Part shown: positions 11,933-24,461 of the stretch, piece after piece
Layout: each line of letters begins with the position of its first letter
How positions within the stretch are numbered: the first letter of the stretch is position 1
Assembly: GCA_019843655.1 (NCBI GenBank)
Contig: JACDQD010000011.1
Location: 13,372,604 to 13,436,603, forward strand
DNA: 64,000 nt
Origin: Lethocerus indicus
Lineage: Eukaryota; Arthropoda; Insecta; Hemiptera; Belostomatidae
Direction: 5' to 3'
Made by a program: the position numbers and the translations under genes
Notes under the pieces: generated by a model
Databases searched by the model: none
Told to the model about the DNA's origin: nothing
The model's input: only the letters and a program-made list of their open reading frames with translations

Positions 11933-14290
11933 CTTGATTATCGTGTCGGGCTTAGGGGAAATTTGTTCTCCAATTGATAGCTATTGCAGAATAGAGAACT
12001 GATGAGATGTAATTTAAGATCCGCAGCTCGGAGTTTTTGCTCCGGTTGCACAACTGGGAGCGATACACATAAGTGGAAAGGGGAGAGGTTCTGACTGGAC
12101 TGTACCCATATTGTTGGATAACGCCCGGTCGGAGGGGTCGCCCGCCGGTCGGTTTTGTAAAAGGCCGTGTAAAAGTCGTCCGTGACGCAACTCGATGGAA
12201 AGTAGACCGTCTTCAGTAGCGGCCCCAAGTAACGGATTCACTTTTTAGGGTCGGTCTGCCCCGGATGACCAAAACGGGAGGCGGCGGCTGTCGCAACACT
12301 GCAATAGTGGAATTGATGCTACCCGCTGATTCTATTGATTCATATATTACACATTTTTATTATACATACACAGCTAAGGAATTGACTCACAAGACAAAAC
12401 TGTTTTATCGAGACTGACCCTGTTGATTTTTCTCTTAATACAACACTCTCGTTAGACTAATAAACTGTAATATATAAGCAGATTTTATATGAAGTGGGTT
12501 TAAACCTGGTGGCCTTATTAAAAACTAAATAAAAATCAGGGATAGATTATTTTAGTTTTTTCACCTTTTATTTTTGTACAATCAACTACAAAATAGTTAT
12601 TACAAGTGCTGTGAGTGAAGTTTCCTAGCTAGATCGTCTTGATAAAAGAGACCACCAAATTTGACACTTGAACAAGTAATTTCGGCTTCATGCTAAGGAA
12701 ATCTCTCGGCCAGAAATTATTGTAAGACCATATGCTAAACGAGGGTAAATAAATATAAAAAAAGTAGTAAAAAACATCACAATTTGTTTAATTTAAATTT
12801 CGTGATTTTGCGGACGAGAAAATATTTCAAATTTGGAATTAAATAAAAACTGAGTATAATTCAATCAATATTTAGTCACTCAAATATTGAACGATCTAAT
12901 GCTACGATCGTTTGTCAGTTACTAACGGCTGAAATAGCAGTGTTACCAAGACTTTTCACGGAGACAGCCACATGCTATTGAGGATGGCGAGGTTCCTAAA
13001 TCCGGATGCGAAGGTATGATTTTATAACCCCAGAAAGGTATAAAATATCTTAAATGTTTTATATTGCATTCAATGCGATCAATATACAACACGATATAAT
13101 ATAAGAGTGTGTACACACGTAGTACAATAAGGAATACGTTACTGTTACGATATCTCAACACAGCGCCGTCACATGACTATATCTCATGTCGTTAGATAAT
13201 TCCGAGCGATATAAATCTAAACCAATCCTACGGCGATATGAGCCTGACCGAAGTGGAGGAGAGCCATTAGAAAGTAGTAACAGGGCGAATGCATAGGTGA
13301 GAATCTTTTTCGTAATTGATTCAGCCGATTTATACCTTTGACAGGTGAAATCATGTTTTTCAAGACAGTTTATAATATGTCTATAATTGTACAAAATACA
13401 CGAGCACCGCCCCGGGTTTTAAAATACAGACGTTTCAAACTACTTTTTGGACCTAATACGCGTTCAAATTACGCGATATATATGGATTACATTTTCAATG
13501 ATACACTCGAATAGATTTTACGCGCCTAATCGAAATACTGTATTTTCGGAATGAGGAGAAAGCCCGAATAAAAGTGAAGAATTATTGGGACAACTGGACA
13601 GGAGGAAGTACAACTTTCTATTCATTGAATGTTTCCCTCGCACCGGATAACGACGATTGAAAAACAAGAAAATAAAAATTAAGGCTCGGTTCTTTACGCC
13701 GCAATTATTCTGAAAGGAAAATCTCATCGAGAATAGCTGTAGTGTTTTTAGCCTTTGGCCGCGGTCAGTAGTGTATTCTGGGTTGAGAAGTCGGTAACAA
13801 CTTGAGATTTAAATCACGAAATAGGCAGAAATGAACTTTCTAAGGAATTGTTGGGGGGAAACCACTTCATAATGGATCGTCATATTTCTCGTCCCCTTAT
13901 TGTTTATTATTACCCATAAAAAAGACAATGGATGTTGATAATAATAGAGCAGTGAAAGTGCACTGTCGTTATTCGCGCCACGCTGATTTACTTAAGGAAT
14001 GCTACTGAAGACGGCTAAAACGTTCAGCCGATTATGCGTCTTATCGGAGCCAATACAATTGATAACAGGAAATCAACACCGGGGAAAAGTAAATTTAGCA
14101 GAGCGAGAAAACACCTTCAGAAGTGGTAGAGATAATAATTCCACTTAGTCGGACATTGCATTACAGATATCACAATAAGTGGACTGTGTCGGAATTCAAA
14201 TATCAACAGAATATTGTAGCTAATCAACAATTAATTATTAGCTCTATTTACGGGTAAATTTAATTAATACCCAGTGCCATTAGTTAAAAA
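11933..14290. other. Non-coding interval, no gene found
   Basis: Frames of up to 96 codons are out of register and without domains. Near 13950-14015, GTGCACTGTC and CTACTGAAGACGGC may be a very old PAL relic. Confidence 0.5.
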
Positions 14291-14533
14291 ATTCGTAGAT
14301 TTCTTGTGTTTCTGTCTCCTCTCGCGCCGGTTCGGTCTTTTGCCGGACCGGTTTCGGCCGCTCGCCATCTTCAGTAGCGGTGTTACTCACTTTGGTACTT
14401 TGGATGATTTTTTTTTTTGGGGGGGGGAGCATCCTCACTGCACTGTCACTGTCACTTGTACCAGTACATTGTATCATATATATCCGAGACCAAAGTCGGT
14501 ACAAGTGACCGCAAAACAGGTATTTTAAACTAC
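14291..14533 (-). mobile_element. PAL element, copy 8, reverse orientation
   Basis: It starts TTCGTAGATTTC and ends ACAGGTATTTTAAACTA. Most of the head-side arm is deleted. The mini-hairpin stem GGATG...GCATCC is kept although its loop has grown into long T and G runs. Confidence 0.82.
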
Positions 14534-16659
14534 TGTTAGACTTATTATTATTGATGAAATTTTGCTGTCTGCATTCCCGTATCGGCTCGTCGGACAGAAC
14601 CAGAGGGTTTCGGCTTTTCGCCACTCAGATCAGTCGCATGAAAAGTTTATTATGACGATAAAGTACCGCGGGCGCCACTTCTGAGGTTGTGTGGCTTATT
14701 ACAGTAATATTACGGAGGGACTCGTTTGAATTTTGGGGAAATAATTTCGGTAGATGTAAATTTCGAATCAATTTGGGGCAAAGGTCGACTATCGATTACT
14801 TGCGCAAGATCAGGACGAATGACGATGTCCTCCTGAACTCATCCCGTGGACGGTAAACTACCGAAACTCGGGCGAAACTCAGGGGGGGTGGAGTTTCACT
14901 CTCGAACGTCGGCCGCTGAAAACCGGTCTGTATTTTTTTTTATTGCTTTTTCTGTTATATTCAATTCAGGAAATTAGAGTCGGAGGCGCCGACACGTTTC
15001 TCGGCTTCCACAGACCCGGCGGTTCGGTAGCCGGGAGTGAAAAAAGAAAAAGTAAAAGTAAATATCTCGTTAGCTTTTAGAACGACCGCTAATAATACCA
15101 ACGATCCGGATTGACATTTTAACTAAGCCTGCGGTGGATTGCTTTCTGGAATCCTTCGTCCTTGCCGACCGCTCTCGATACCTGTCACAATTTCCGTTTT
15201 GAAACGTTGAAAAACCAGAAATTGTCCCGGGAAATATTTTTCCCACGTATTTTCCATTACTCAAGAAGATTCCAGGATATTCCACCTTTGGCATAATTCT
15301 TCAGGCTTCATCCGGAACTATTTTTCGGTTTTAGTTTTTAGAATAATTCCACGCGGCTACTACACTCGTACATAGATTTCGAGAGGAGATCCGAAAAGTT
15401 TATAAAACTTTACGCCGATACGCGCACCTTCTTGAAGCTGTAAATTGAACGTAATTCCATTGACATTTAAATTTAATTAGTGATTTATCAAGAACGCTTC
15501 ACTATCTGGAGTATGAGGACAACAACATTTTCTGATTTAGACAATCCACGATATACCCAATCTTCGGTCATTTATCATTTTTATTTTTCCTTGTCTCTAA
15601 AGTTTAGGAAACTTGAAATATCAGTAAAACTGAAGTACTTTTTGGCCGATACGTATGTAACATTTCTTTCTTCTTTTGATACAATTTCTTTCTGCTGTAT
15701 GTCCGGTATATCTGTGTAACATGTAAGAGTGTACATGTTAAATATTTCATAAATTAGAATAATGAATTCGAGTTATTCGTAACTTAGGCCAAGAAAAAGT
15801 CAAAAGAGTTAAATTCGGTCACTGTATACTATCTGAAAGCCTCCGGGAGATTCCTTTTTGTCCCGCGTTCTCTCGGAAATGGTGCCAAACGGGAATTAGA
15901 AATCGAAATTTATATACTTTGATGGTTTTTCATCGTCGTCAAGTTGCCGGTTTAGAAGAAGGAAATTAAGATTCGTATTCGCGACCGGTCGGACGGCTCC
16001 CAACGCGTAACCAGTCCCGGGCCTATAGGGTTTTCGTAACCGTTCAGTTTTCTTTTTCTTCGATAATTGTTTTTTTCACATCCGAAAGTCCGAATTGACC
16101 CCAAGAGCGCCCGGAAATGAGGTAGGGGAACGAACGGAGGAGTGAATAATTACCACGGCCAAATTACCTTCCTCGTAGGAGGGTAAACGCGCCTCGGGCA
16201 CGAATTGGTAACTTACCAATTCGTCCCTTCTTCGGGACGAAGATATCGCCTATTGGGATTTGGTAGTATATGAAGACTTCATTTAAACAACACGCGATAA
16301 TAATCTAATTATCCGATTAGATTTATGTTTATCCAACTTATCGGATTTTATAGAACTGTGGGGTTCCGCCAAGACATCCGACATCGTTCGCATCCAGATA
16401 TACCAATCGAAAGTTCTTCGAACCATCCTCAATGCTCCATTGGGCTTAAGTTCCATTCCCTCCTTACTCCTCGTCCCAATTTACCCGTTCAGTCACGTCC
16501 GTTATCCCCGCGTGAAAAAATAACTTTAAAGGTTTTTAAAGGATTTAGCTGGCAAATATTTGACTATTTGAAAATATTTGAGGATACCAGGTCATTTACC
16601 TCACTTAAATTGTATTAGGTCAGCTCTGATTTAGAGTAACGTGTATTGTAATTGATTCA
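14534..16659. other. Non-coding interval, no gene found
   Basis: Mixed composition; the frame at 16325-16618 (97 codons) shows no family signature. A small inverted repeat (ATTGGTAACTTACCAAT) lies near 16205. Confidence 0.5.
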
Positions 16660-16990
16660 GTTTCCTTTAGAGGGCGGTAAAAAACGGTGATTGGAGATTC
16701 TCCTGTTGCGATGCAACGTCCCGTATTGCGCAACGCCGGCTGTATTCATTCTCCCATCGGTAGTGTGTAGGCCGGGTGAACGGCCTCGGTCCGACCGTAC
16801 AACCCCTCGCATTGAACCTTGCGGAAGGAGGTGAAGCCGTGAACTTGAGAGTCTTCTTCGTGACCCGAAGATGGGATGAGTCACGAACTGAGTTCGAGAC
16901 TCGACGGCCGCCGGATGGCGGGTGGAGAACGGACGGCCGACGCTGCTCGTCCCATCAGAAGCGGCTTTCTTTGGCACAGATCACAATTGG
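16660..16990. other. GC-rich block of unknown origin
   Basis: The block is much richer in CG than its surroundings and is open on both strands for about 100 codons, which is expected from composition. It includes GAAGATGGGATGAG and repeated GACGGCCG. I see no domain in either translation. A transposon piece or a CpG island are both possible. Confidence 0.3.
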
Positions 16991-17022
16991 GGAAACTATC
17001 TACAATCCGAGTGTTATAAATA

Positions 17023-17162
17023 GGTTAGAATACCTGTTTTGTGGTCTGCGAGGGTCGGAATACCGTAGATTCCCTGTGTTTCTGACTCCTATCTCGAGGC
17101 CGAAACCGGTCCAGCAAAAGACCAAACCGGCGAGAGGAGATGGAAACACAAGAAATATATTG
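17023..17162 (+). mobile_element. PAL element, copy 9, centre deleted
   Basis: The head (GGTTAGAATACCTG) and arms are present, joined by a deletion that removes the whole centre. A worn TTATA repeat flanks it. Confidence 0.8.
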
Positions 17163-18287
17163 TATTATAGAAATTCTAGTAATAAAATTCGGGGCAGATC
17201 GGGGCCGAATGAAATATTACACAATTACACGAATGAGCGTTACATCTCTCTAAACAACAATTAAAGAATAAAAATTACTTTCGGCGAGAAATAGATTACA
17301 CTTTTTACTCAAATGAGCCGGAAGACGAGATTGCTCTGAGCTCAGTGTAACTTAATTTCCCGTTTAACACATAAACATTGTGCAAAATCAAAAATATCTT
17401 TTAATCCTAATACTTATGTTCATAAATATATACGAAATGCATGTAAAACTAATAATTTGTACATCGTTTTCGATTTATATATTCATAGAAAGATAGAGGT
17501 TTTGTATTTGTTCCGCGTACGGGGTCAGTGGGCCTATCCCCCTCCCGGTAAGTGATCGAACGTTATTCCTTATTTGTTCTGTGAATTATTTACCTAGCAT
17601 AAGCCCATTAAACAGTGACGCCATAAAAATATTTCCCCGGTTGAAAAAGAATAAATCTTCTTAAGGAAAGCACGGTTGCTAGGCTGTTTTTTCATGTAGT
17701 CAACAGTCATCCTCAAAAATCCTCTAAAACCGGTCGGTCTGGAACCCCCTCATTCGCATATTCAATAAATATAGCCTAAGTTCCGTCCAAATTAGTTTTA
17801 TAAATTCAAGGGGAAATCTGCCGGTCTAGAAAGTGGTTTCTTTTTGATAGACAAAAAAGAGTGGCTGGACACTCTCGCTGAAATTCGTTAAATTGAGTTT
17901 TTGTGGCAAATTGATGTTGTATGTTGGGCGGAAATGTATCGGAAAACAATTTAAATTAACGGTGTAATTAATTTAATTGCCGAATGATCGGAGTCAATTA
18001 ACATCTATTTTTTTTTCTCCGAAACACGTCGAGTTCTCGATATACTTAGTGATGTCAGCACTATCAAGTAATCGCTACTCGCGTAATTTTTCGTTTAAAG
18101 TATAACGTTAAACGGTTCTCACAGGTATTAAGGTATTACATGGTGCGCCGCGGAAGTCAAAACGGGAATGTTTCTATTTAATTATCAGCGGATTTGCAAG
18201 ATAAGAACTATATAATATGTCAACAAGAATAAATAAATCGTTTTCGGGTACAACATCTTGTAACACACCAACTTTCATAGCTTAAAG

Positions 18288-18720
18288 CAGGGATTAATCC
18301 CAACCCTGTGCGATTTGTGTGCGCCCGCCACTATTCGACCCCGACAGAATTTTTTCAGACAACTGGAGAAATTTTGGACCTTAAGAATGATATTTCGCTA
18401 AAATCCTCAGTAGTATCAGAGGACTTATGGAACATAGTCGATAAAGGAAGGTTCCCTTTCTTAGAAGTAGATAAAATCAAATCAACGTTTTTTGTTTTCT
18501 TTTATTTTATTTCAAATGATTTCTTTGTATGTATATTTTTTGTTTACCTTGTATTACGTTATGTATGTAATTTGAACAATAATTTTATTATTTTGAAATT
18601 ATTTTTGTTTATAATTTTTTATCCTTATCCAGTTATGAATATCCTTAAAAATAGCTGGTGCCCGCCGCCCTACCGATATTTCAGAATGCCCTCTAGGGTA
18701 TAAAAAGGTTGGGAACCCCG
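18288..18720. mobile_element. Non-autonomous hAT transposon, 433 bp, with 8-bp target duplication
   Basis: The element starts CAGGGATTAATCCCAACCC and ends GGTTGGGAACCCCG, so the ends are imperfect inverted repeats of the CAGGGGTTCCCAACC type found in hAT elements. It is bounded by the exact 8-bp duplication GCTTAAAG at 18280-18287 and 18721-18728, the size expected for hAT. The interior keeps a remnant of the transposase C-terminus (see separate entry) and an AT-rich tail, so it is a deletion derivative of a once autonomous copy. Confidence 0.88.
18350..18490 (+). pseudogene. hAT transposase C-terminal remnant
   Basis: In the frame opening at 18308 the translation includes ILDLKNDISLKSS, then SEDLWNIV, then FPFLEVDKIKSTFF. 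The spacing of LKNDISLK, the (F/L)W pair and the FP.L...KI...F block matches the end of the dimerisation region of ZBED/SCAND3-like hAT transposases. Nothing upstream (BED finger, catalytic DDE region) is present, and the frame then runs into low-complexity Phe/Ile/Val sequence. The remnant cannot make a working enzyme. Confidence 0.6.
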
Positions 18721-19116
18721 GCTTAAAGTATAACAATGAATGGGCAAATCCCATCCTGGAGATTCCATCTTCGCCAGGATTATTTTCAAAGTTCCCCCCG
18801 TTCGGAGGAAGACCAGGACTTGACAGAATGGGGCGGGGGGAACGCCTCCGGAAATAATCGTCCGTAAAAGCGGAGAAACTGAAGGCAATTATCAAAACGC
18901 CGAGGATGTTGAACAACTTTCTAAGTCGGGTTCGGTATCGGCCCGCCCGGTGAGAGGAACACATTTTGCATTCGGCTTCATTTTTCTTCAATTTTTGTTT
19001 TCGTTTCTCGCCCAATTTATTATCTACAGTACGACGATGACGGAAAGGAAAACTCGAACGGAGTACGAAATACGATAAGGCTTGAGGTACCCTGAAGTTG
19101 GCGAATCTAATCTTTT

Positions 19117-19471
19117 GTCTAACATACCGGTTTTGTGGTCTGCGAAGGGTCGGAAAACCGTATATTTCGTGTGTTTCCGTCTCCTCTCTCGCCGGTTTGG
19201 TCTTTCGCTAGACCGGTTTCGGCCGCTCGCCAGCCTTCAGTAGCGGTGTTAGTCACGGTACCGGGTGTAATAACACTGTACAATATACAACATATATCCG
19301 CAACCAAAGACAGTACAAGAGACAGTGAGAGTACAGTGAGGATGCCCCCAAAAAAACATCCAGAATGTGCCAAAAGTGACTAACACCGCTACTGAAGATG
19401 GCGAGCGGCCGAAACCGGTCTAGAAGAAGACCAAACCGGCGTGAGAGGAGACAGAAACACACGAATCTACG
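19117..19471 (+). mobile_element. PAL element, copy 10, near full length, with 10-bp target duplication
   Basis: At 355 bp this is one of the longest copies, with head, both arms and the loop containing GCAACCAAAGACAGTACAAG. The target duplication CTAATCTTTT is exact at 19107-19116 and 19472-19481. Confidence 0.92.
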
Positions 19472-19612
19472 CTAATCTTTTAAGTCTCTTAGCTTGAGTC
19501 AAAAGAGGCGATATCGGCGCGATGCTGACATTTTACAAGTTGCGGCAGCTTTTTGGAGCCCCAGACAGACGTGATAGGTCAGTACTTTTTCCGTCGTTCA
19601 CACAGTGATATG

Positions 19613-19692
19613 TGTGAAAGTCTTGCTTTCAATACTGCCCGGAGACTGGTTTTATTATTTTCTATTTTTTTTTTGTAACCTCTGAACTAATT
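19613..19692 (+). repeat. Dispersed repeat with GACTGGTT core, copy b
   Basis: GTGAAAG, TTTCAATACTGCCCGGAGACTGG and TCTGAACTAATT, the same order as at 648. It begins about 130 bp after PAL copy 10. Confidence 0.65.
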
Positions 19693-20183
19693 TATTCCCC
19701 TTTTATTCTTGCCGCGAATCTCGTTTTTCCTCGCTTCCCCAGATGATAGGCCGGCGTGATAGGTCATAACTCCAGATCGAAATCTCGCTTCCGTATATCT
19801 ATTACGAAGGGGCGTATCGCCAGAAAACTTAAAACCCGGGGGTGAACTACCCCCCCGTCTATCCGTTGGACTTCAAGCTCCGACTTCAAGTCCCCCCGTC
19901 CGAAGCGGGCCCTGTCTAGAGTCCAGAGCTTACATTCACTTTGAACTTACTTTCAAAACTGTTTCTCATCTGGAGCGGGCCTGAGAAGGGTTGCGTCACC
20001 GGCGAGGTAATCAGAGGTCGCTCCCAGTGACCAGTGCCCCTAAAGTAATAGAACTTTCAAGTTGTAAAGCCATTTATTGGTTTCTAACAGAATTTCTGTT
20101 AATAATAACTGACTGAAATTATTTCAGTATCATATCGATTGTTTCCTGCAAGCACTGCCCGTAATAAAAACTACATATGAACA

Positions 20184-20279
20184 GTTTAGAATACCTGTTT
20201 TATGGTCTGCAAGGTTCGCATGTTTCTGTCTCCACTGGTTTGGTCTTTTGGTAGACCTGTCTAGGGAAATCTACGGTAT
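20184..20279 (+). mobile_element. PAL element, copy 11, under 100 bp, with target duplication
   Basis: Only the head, part of the left arm and the terminal bases GAAATCTACGG remain, yet ATATGAACA is repeated exactly at 20175-20183 and 20280-20288. Either a mini-copy moved or the centre was lost later. Confidence 0.85.
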
Positions 20280-20329
20280 ATATGAACAATTTTTAATGGA
20301 ATATTTTTATTTTGTTCAATCTCCTCTCG

Positions 20330-20385
20330 GTATGAAGAGCGTCTCTTTCAATACCGCCTGACGACTGGTTCTTCAACAATAGCGA
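20330..20385 (+). repeat. Dispersed repeat with GACTGGTTCTT core, copy c
   Basis: CTTTCAATACCGCCTGACGAC followed by TGGTTCTT. It begins about 40 bp after PAL copy 11. Confidence 0.6.
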
Positions 20386-21171
20386 TGATTTAATAATCCG
20401 CCATCTCGTTTAAGTATTTCAGTTACTTTTCCTTTTGTAAACGTCAACATTGGTTTCACACAAAATAATATTCTGATTCAGACAAAATTACACTCTAATT
20501 TTCAACAAACAAAAACGCGAAATTATTTCGCCTCTCCACATTACATCTAATTTAGATCCCGCCAGTTTGGAACGGAGCCGCGAAATGAAGGGAAATTCCA
20601 AGCGCTTTTTGCCGTTGTATCCGAACATATATTCTTTTATATATATAAGAAAATAAAAAACAAATATCCTAGATGGCGGAGTTGCATTTCCGGAACGTCC
20701 TGGAATCAAGACCGCTTCACTTCTAATAAATTCTGTATCGGTTCTCTTAAATTTGGGGATTCAAATACCCTTGTCTATGCCTTCCGACCATATTCACAGT
20801 CTTATCGGACGTCATAAATCAAATTTTTTTTTTTTCACTAAAGTAGACCTGTTATAACGATTTACAATTATGATATTAATCTTCCCCCAGTTTCGTTTCG
20901 CCCGGCGGCCACTTCCTGGGAATTCAGCCGCCTTTCTGCCCTTTCACTGGGCACTTTGGGGGGGGGGGGGAGGTGTGGTGAGGGGCGATACTGCTCTCTC
21001 TCCCACTCCGATGTCCGATGGACTATATATATATATAAAAGCGAGTCGATCGGAGTAGTTCGCGGGGCCATGTTGATGCCATCAGGTTCGCGAAGACTGA
21101 ACGCAGCTTATATATATCTCGAACTCGAAGAAATTAAAAAAAAAAAAAGAAACGGTACTCTTCTCTTTAAG

Positions 21172-21216
21172 TTAAACAAACCAGCGAGAAGAGACAGAAG
21201 AGTGAAACATGATGTA
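21172..21216. mobile_element. PAL relic, arm fragment
   Basis: ACAAACCAGCGAGAAGAGACAG resembles the right arm. Nothing else of the element is recognisable. Confidence 0.4.
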
Positions 21217-21388
21217 CACGAGCATAAGAAATTATTTACCACTGCTCGATCTTGGTGAATATTTCACAATCGTAAAACTGTAATCTTGGTTACAGAGATA
21301 CAACGTTACAGTTATTAGTACAATTGATAGATGTATATTTTTCTCGATAGATTATGGCACCTTTTTGACACGATTAGAAGTGGGGCGT

Positions 21389-21743
21389 TTAAACCGTCGT
21401 GGCGGGGATAATGGACGGGTAATAGGGGAGAAAAGGGAACTTGAGGAACCGGGATTTCAGGACTTCGTCGACCGTCGGTATGTCGAGGTCATTATGAATG
21501 GTGCGATTTGAAACATACCGGGCAGCGTTAAGGACTGTTCGAAGAAGTTTAAAATTGGAATCTCTGGATGTCTTGGCGGAACCCGTAGTTCTTATACCGT
21601 ATGCCCATTTCGGTTTTAATACGGCTTTGTATATTACGAGTTTGTTACTTAGGGTCAATTTTGATGTCCGTTCTAGTAATGGTCTTAGAAGGCCAAATTG
21701 GCGGATCAAGTCGATTCTTTTGAGTTGGGTACGGTAAATCTTC
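21389..21743 (-). pseudogene. Jockey-like LINE reverse transcriptase fragment, 3' end of ORF2
   Basis: On the minus strand the translation reads LIRQFGLLRPLLER, SKLTLSNKLVIYKAVLKP, WAYGI, GSAKTS, LLRTVLNAARYVSN and TIHNDLDIPTV in order. This is the typical region after the reverse transcriptase core of arthropod Jockey-clade non-LTR elements. Stops precede the block (about 21744), there appears to be a short deletion between GSAKTS and LLRT, and no catalytic YADD motif, endonuclease or poly(A) tail was seen nearby. It is a dead 5'-truncated copy. Confidence 0.8.
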
Positions 21744-23718
21744 GATGATTAGCGTTAGACGCGTCTCTTCCTCTCCTGCACGAGACGAAATCTGCCGGAA
21801 AGAGTTTGATGAATAATTTTTTCGAAACGATCCCCAGTGGGTGCGACATTGATCGAACAACGCGTGGGATCGCGCTTTCTGAGACGGACAACGCCTACGA
21901 CCTACGAGCCGTAGTTTCCTATTATGCTTTCTCCGGATTAAATAAATTCAACTCCCCGTCACACACGCTCTGTTTTTCACTTAAATTTTCACTCACAATA
22001 CAGATTTCAAAACGATTCATACATCGTACCAAAGTACCAATTTTTGCCAATTGAAAGTTTCAGCAATCTTCGATCCCGATGCACGATATCCTGTTCGTGA
22101 ATAAAGGCATTAGTTGTTGAGTGACTTTGTTTAGAATTAATTACAGATTAGTTACCTTCTAGTTGACCCTATATGGGCCAGAGTAACTTTCAGTTCACGT
22201 TTCAATTAATCGAGATTTTACCAAATAACTATAGCTTTTTTCGTGATACCGCGCATAAATAATCCTATAACGTTGTCAGGACAACCAATATCAATATCTT
22301 TTTTTTTCATTTGCACGTATAGGTCTATAATTGCTGATTTTTCGTTCCCTTCAATATTTTTGGATTTAAAATAAAAATTCGGCCCATAGAGGGTTAACTC
22401 AATTGGAATTTTCTGTTTGTTCCCTTCATTTTGGGTGTTTTGGTATTGTTGTTTGTAATTTTTCAATGTAGACATATATTACGTCCCCGTTTTCTGTTCC
22501 GTTCACCCATTTTTACAGTCTCCGCCTGTCACTTTCAAATTCGAAACCTGCCACTTGGCGCAGGCGATGAAAAAAATTCATTTTTTTTTGGCGCTGAAAT
22601 TCGAAAAGGTTCGAGCGACTGGGGCTAGATGGCAGCATCGTCAGAGAAGGAATTGTTCAGGTGCAGAGTTGGTTAGTTTAGTTATAGGCCGGGAGTGGTT
22701 AATCACCTCCAGCCATCTGGAGAAAGGCGGAAACGGGCCCTAGCACAAAGTAGGCCTAGCACCTACCCTATATGACAATTTAGCAATTTAAAATCATCTA
22801 CATTTCAATAGTGACACGATAAGCTCTAATTTCGTGTATTCGTTTTAACGAAATTTGTTCGCTTCTCTTGTAGTACAGATTTCTTTTTGTGATTATCATT
22901 GTTGGTTTACATTTTTTCATGTTGATCTGTACGTGTTGCGTACTCTTGTACAGTATCTACAGACTTTACAGTAATATTATCCTACTATATTCGCTGACAT
23001 TTTGTTTTTCTACAGAGGAGATTTTATTATTAAAAAGAAATCATATTTATAGAAAATTGCGTACTAAACTGAATTACTTTCCTCACATTTGACAACTCGT
23101 TATTGTTGCACACCCATAGAGTACATATTATACCGCCTGTATGCTACACTCAACTCGAGTATATTATTTAAGGGCATTACAATTTTTGTTTAGATTTATG
23201 ATTTTATTTCCACTTAAACGAATCCACCGATTCGTTTTAATCTTTTAATTTTTAATCAGAGAAACCTCAATTGCTAAATGTTTTCGATATCGCGCTATAT
23301 GACTCAAGGTAGAAGAAAATGTGTTGATTGGAAAATGAGAAAATGTTTTCCCGCTGATAATTTTTCGGGCCCAGAGAGAGAGAGAGGGAAACAATTTTTT
23401 GCCGTTCTTTCTTTCTTTCTTTCGGTTTTCCGATTTCGAAACCGATGTACGAGATGAAGAAGGCCGGTGGCGAAATACCAGGAGCGGGAATTGAACCTAT
23501 CTTTGGAAGGGTAACAGGGTGAACGGCATTTTCCAACTTTGAACACTTCGGCCGGACAGTTCAAAACCGGTTGCCGGAGGCTTCCAGATGACGACCTTTG
23601 GCATACTTAAAGCAGACAACGCTATTCAACCGATCAAACCGATCTACAAACAGACACCGCACTGAGAAATATACATATTTCAGTTTACAAACATCACTAT
23701 TCCCTTCAAATGATAAGG
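21744..23718. other. Non-coding interval, no gene found
   Basis: Directly upstream of the LINE fragment no more of the element could be read. A minus-strand lysine- and asparagine-rich frame (22218-22475) is unassigned. Confidence 0.5.
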
Positions 23719-23730
23719 GATTATGGCTAT

Positions 23731-23942
23731 TTTAGAATACCTGTTTTGTGGTGTCCGAGGGGTTGGAATACAGTAGATTTCGTGTGTTTCTCTCTCCTCT
23801 CGCTGGTCTGGTCTTTTACTAGACCGGTTTCGGTCACAGTACAAGTGACTAACACCGCTACTGAAGAAGATGGCGGGCAGCCGAAACCGGTCTAGCAAAA
23901 GACTAAATTGGCGAGAGGAGACAAAAATACACGAAATCCTAC
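23731..23942 (+). mobile_element. PAL element, copy 12, with 12-bp target duplication
   Basis: Head, arms and a shortened centre. GATTATGGCTAT is repeated exactly at 23719-23730 and 23943-23954. Confidence 0.92.
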
Positions 23943-24124
23943 GATTATGGCTATATTACTAAATACTAAAACACCGGGACATAGTTAAAGTTCACCAAAA
24001 AAATCGGCTAAATGTTTTTCTTAAATTAGAATTTATACAAATTTAAATTCACCTTCACAACGAGAGGAGTTTGGTGCTGATGATAACATGGAACGCGGAT
24101 AGCTGAAAGCTCACCTCCAGAGAA

Positions 24125-24161
24125 GTGCGCATGCGTGGATGAGGAAGTATGGGATCACGTG
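24125..24161 (+). promoter_or_regulatory. GTGCGCATGCG plus CACGTG module, copy 2
   Basis: GTGCGCATGCG, AGGAAGTATGGGAT and CACGTG. It lies just downstream of paralogue A on the minus strand, about 300 bp past its putative poly(A) signal. Confidence 0.4.
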
Positions 24162-24455
24162 CTGATATAGTATGAAGCCTATGATTATCGGAAAATGCGA
24201 TTTTCCGTTTTTCCCTCTGTGAGGTTTTCCCCACCGTCACTAGAGGTCTCTGGCTACAGACTATACCTCTAATTAGTACTAATAGCAATAACTGCTTGGA
24301 ATCTCCGGATATGCTAAAAATGGATTGGAATAATCAATTCCCAATTTGATTAATTGTATTAATAAAACATTATATTTTTCTTAGGGTTCATTATAAAAAT
24401 AGTAAAAAAAACTTACAAATTCGAGTTGAGAAAAGTTAGCAGTTATAATACCACG

Positions 24456-24461
24456 TTTATT
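24456..24461 (-). terminator. Probable poly(A) signal of paralogue A
   Basis: This is AATAAA on the minus strand, about 250 bases beyond the TGA at 24714-24716. I found no nearer exact AATAAA, so the assignment is by position only. Confidence 0.4.

Noticed and set aside
16776..17264. Plus-strand open frame of 162 codons, the longest in the window
   Set aside because: Its first half is open because the DNA is GC-rich (the opposite strand is open too), and its second half is PAL copy 9. No protein motif was seen.
18599..19015. Minus-strand frame of 138 codons overlapping the hAT element
   Set aside because: It runs across the transposon end into flanking DNA and has no recognisable domain.
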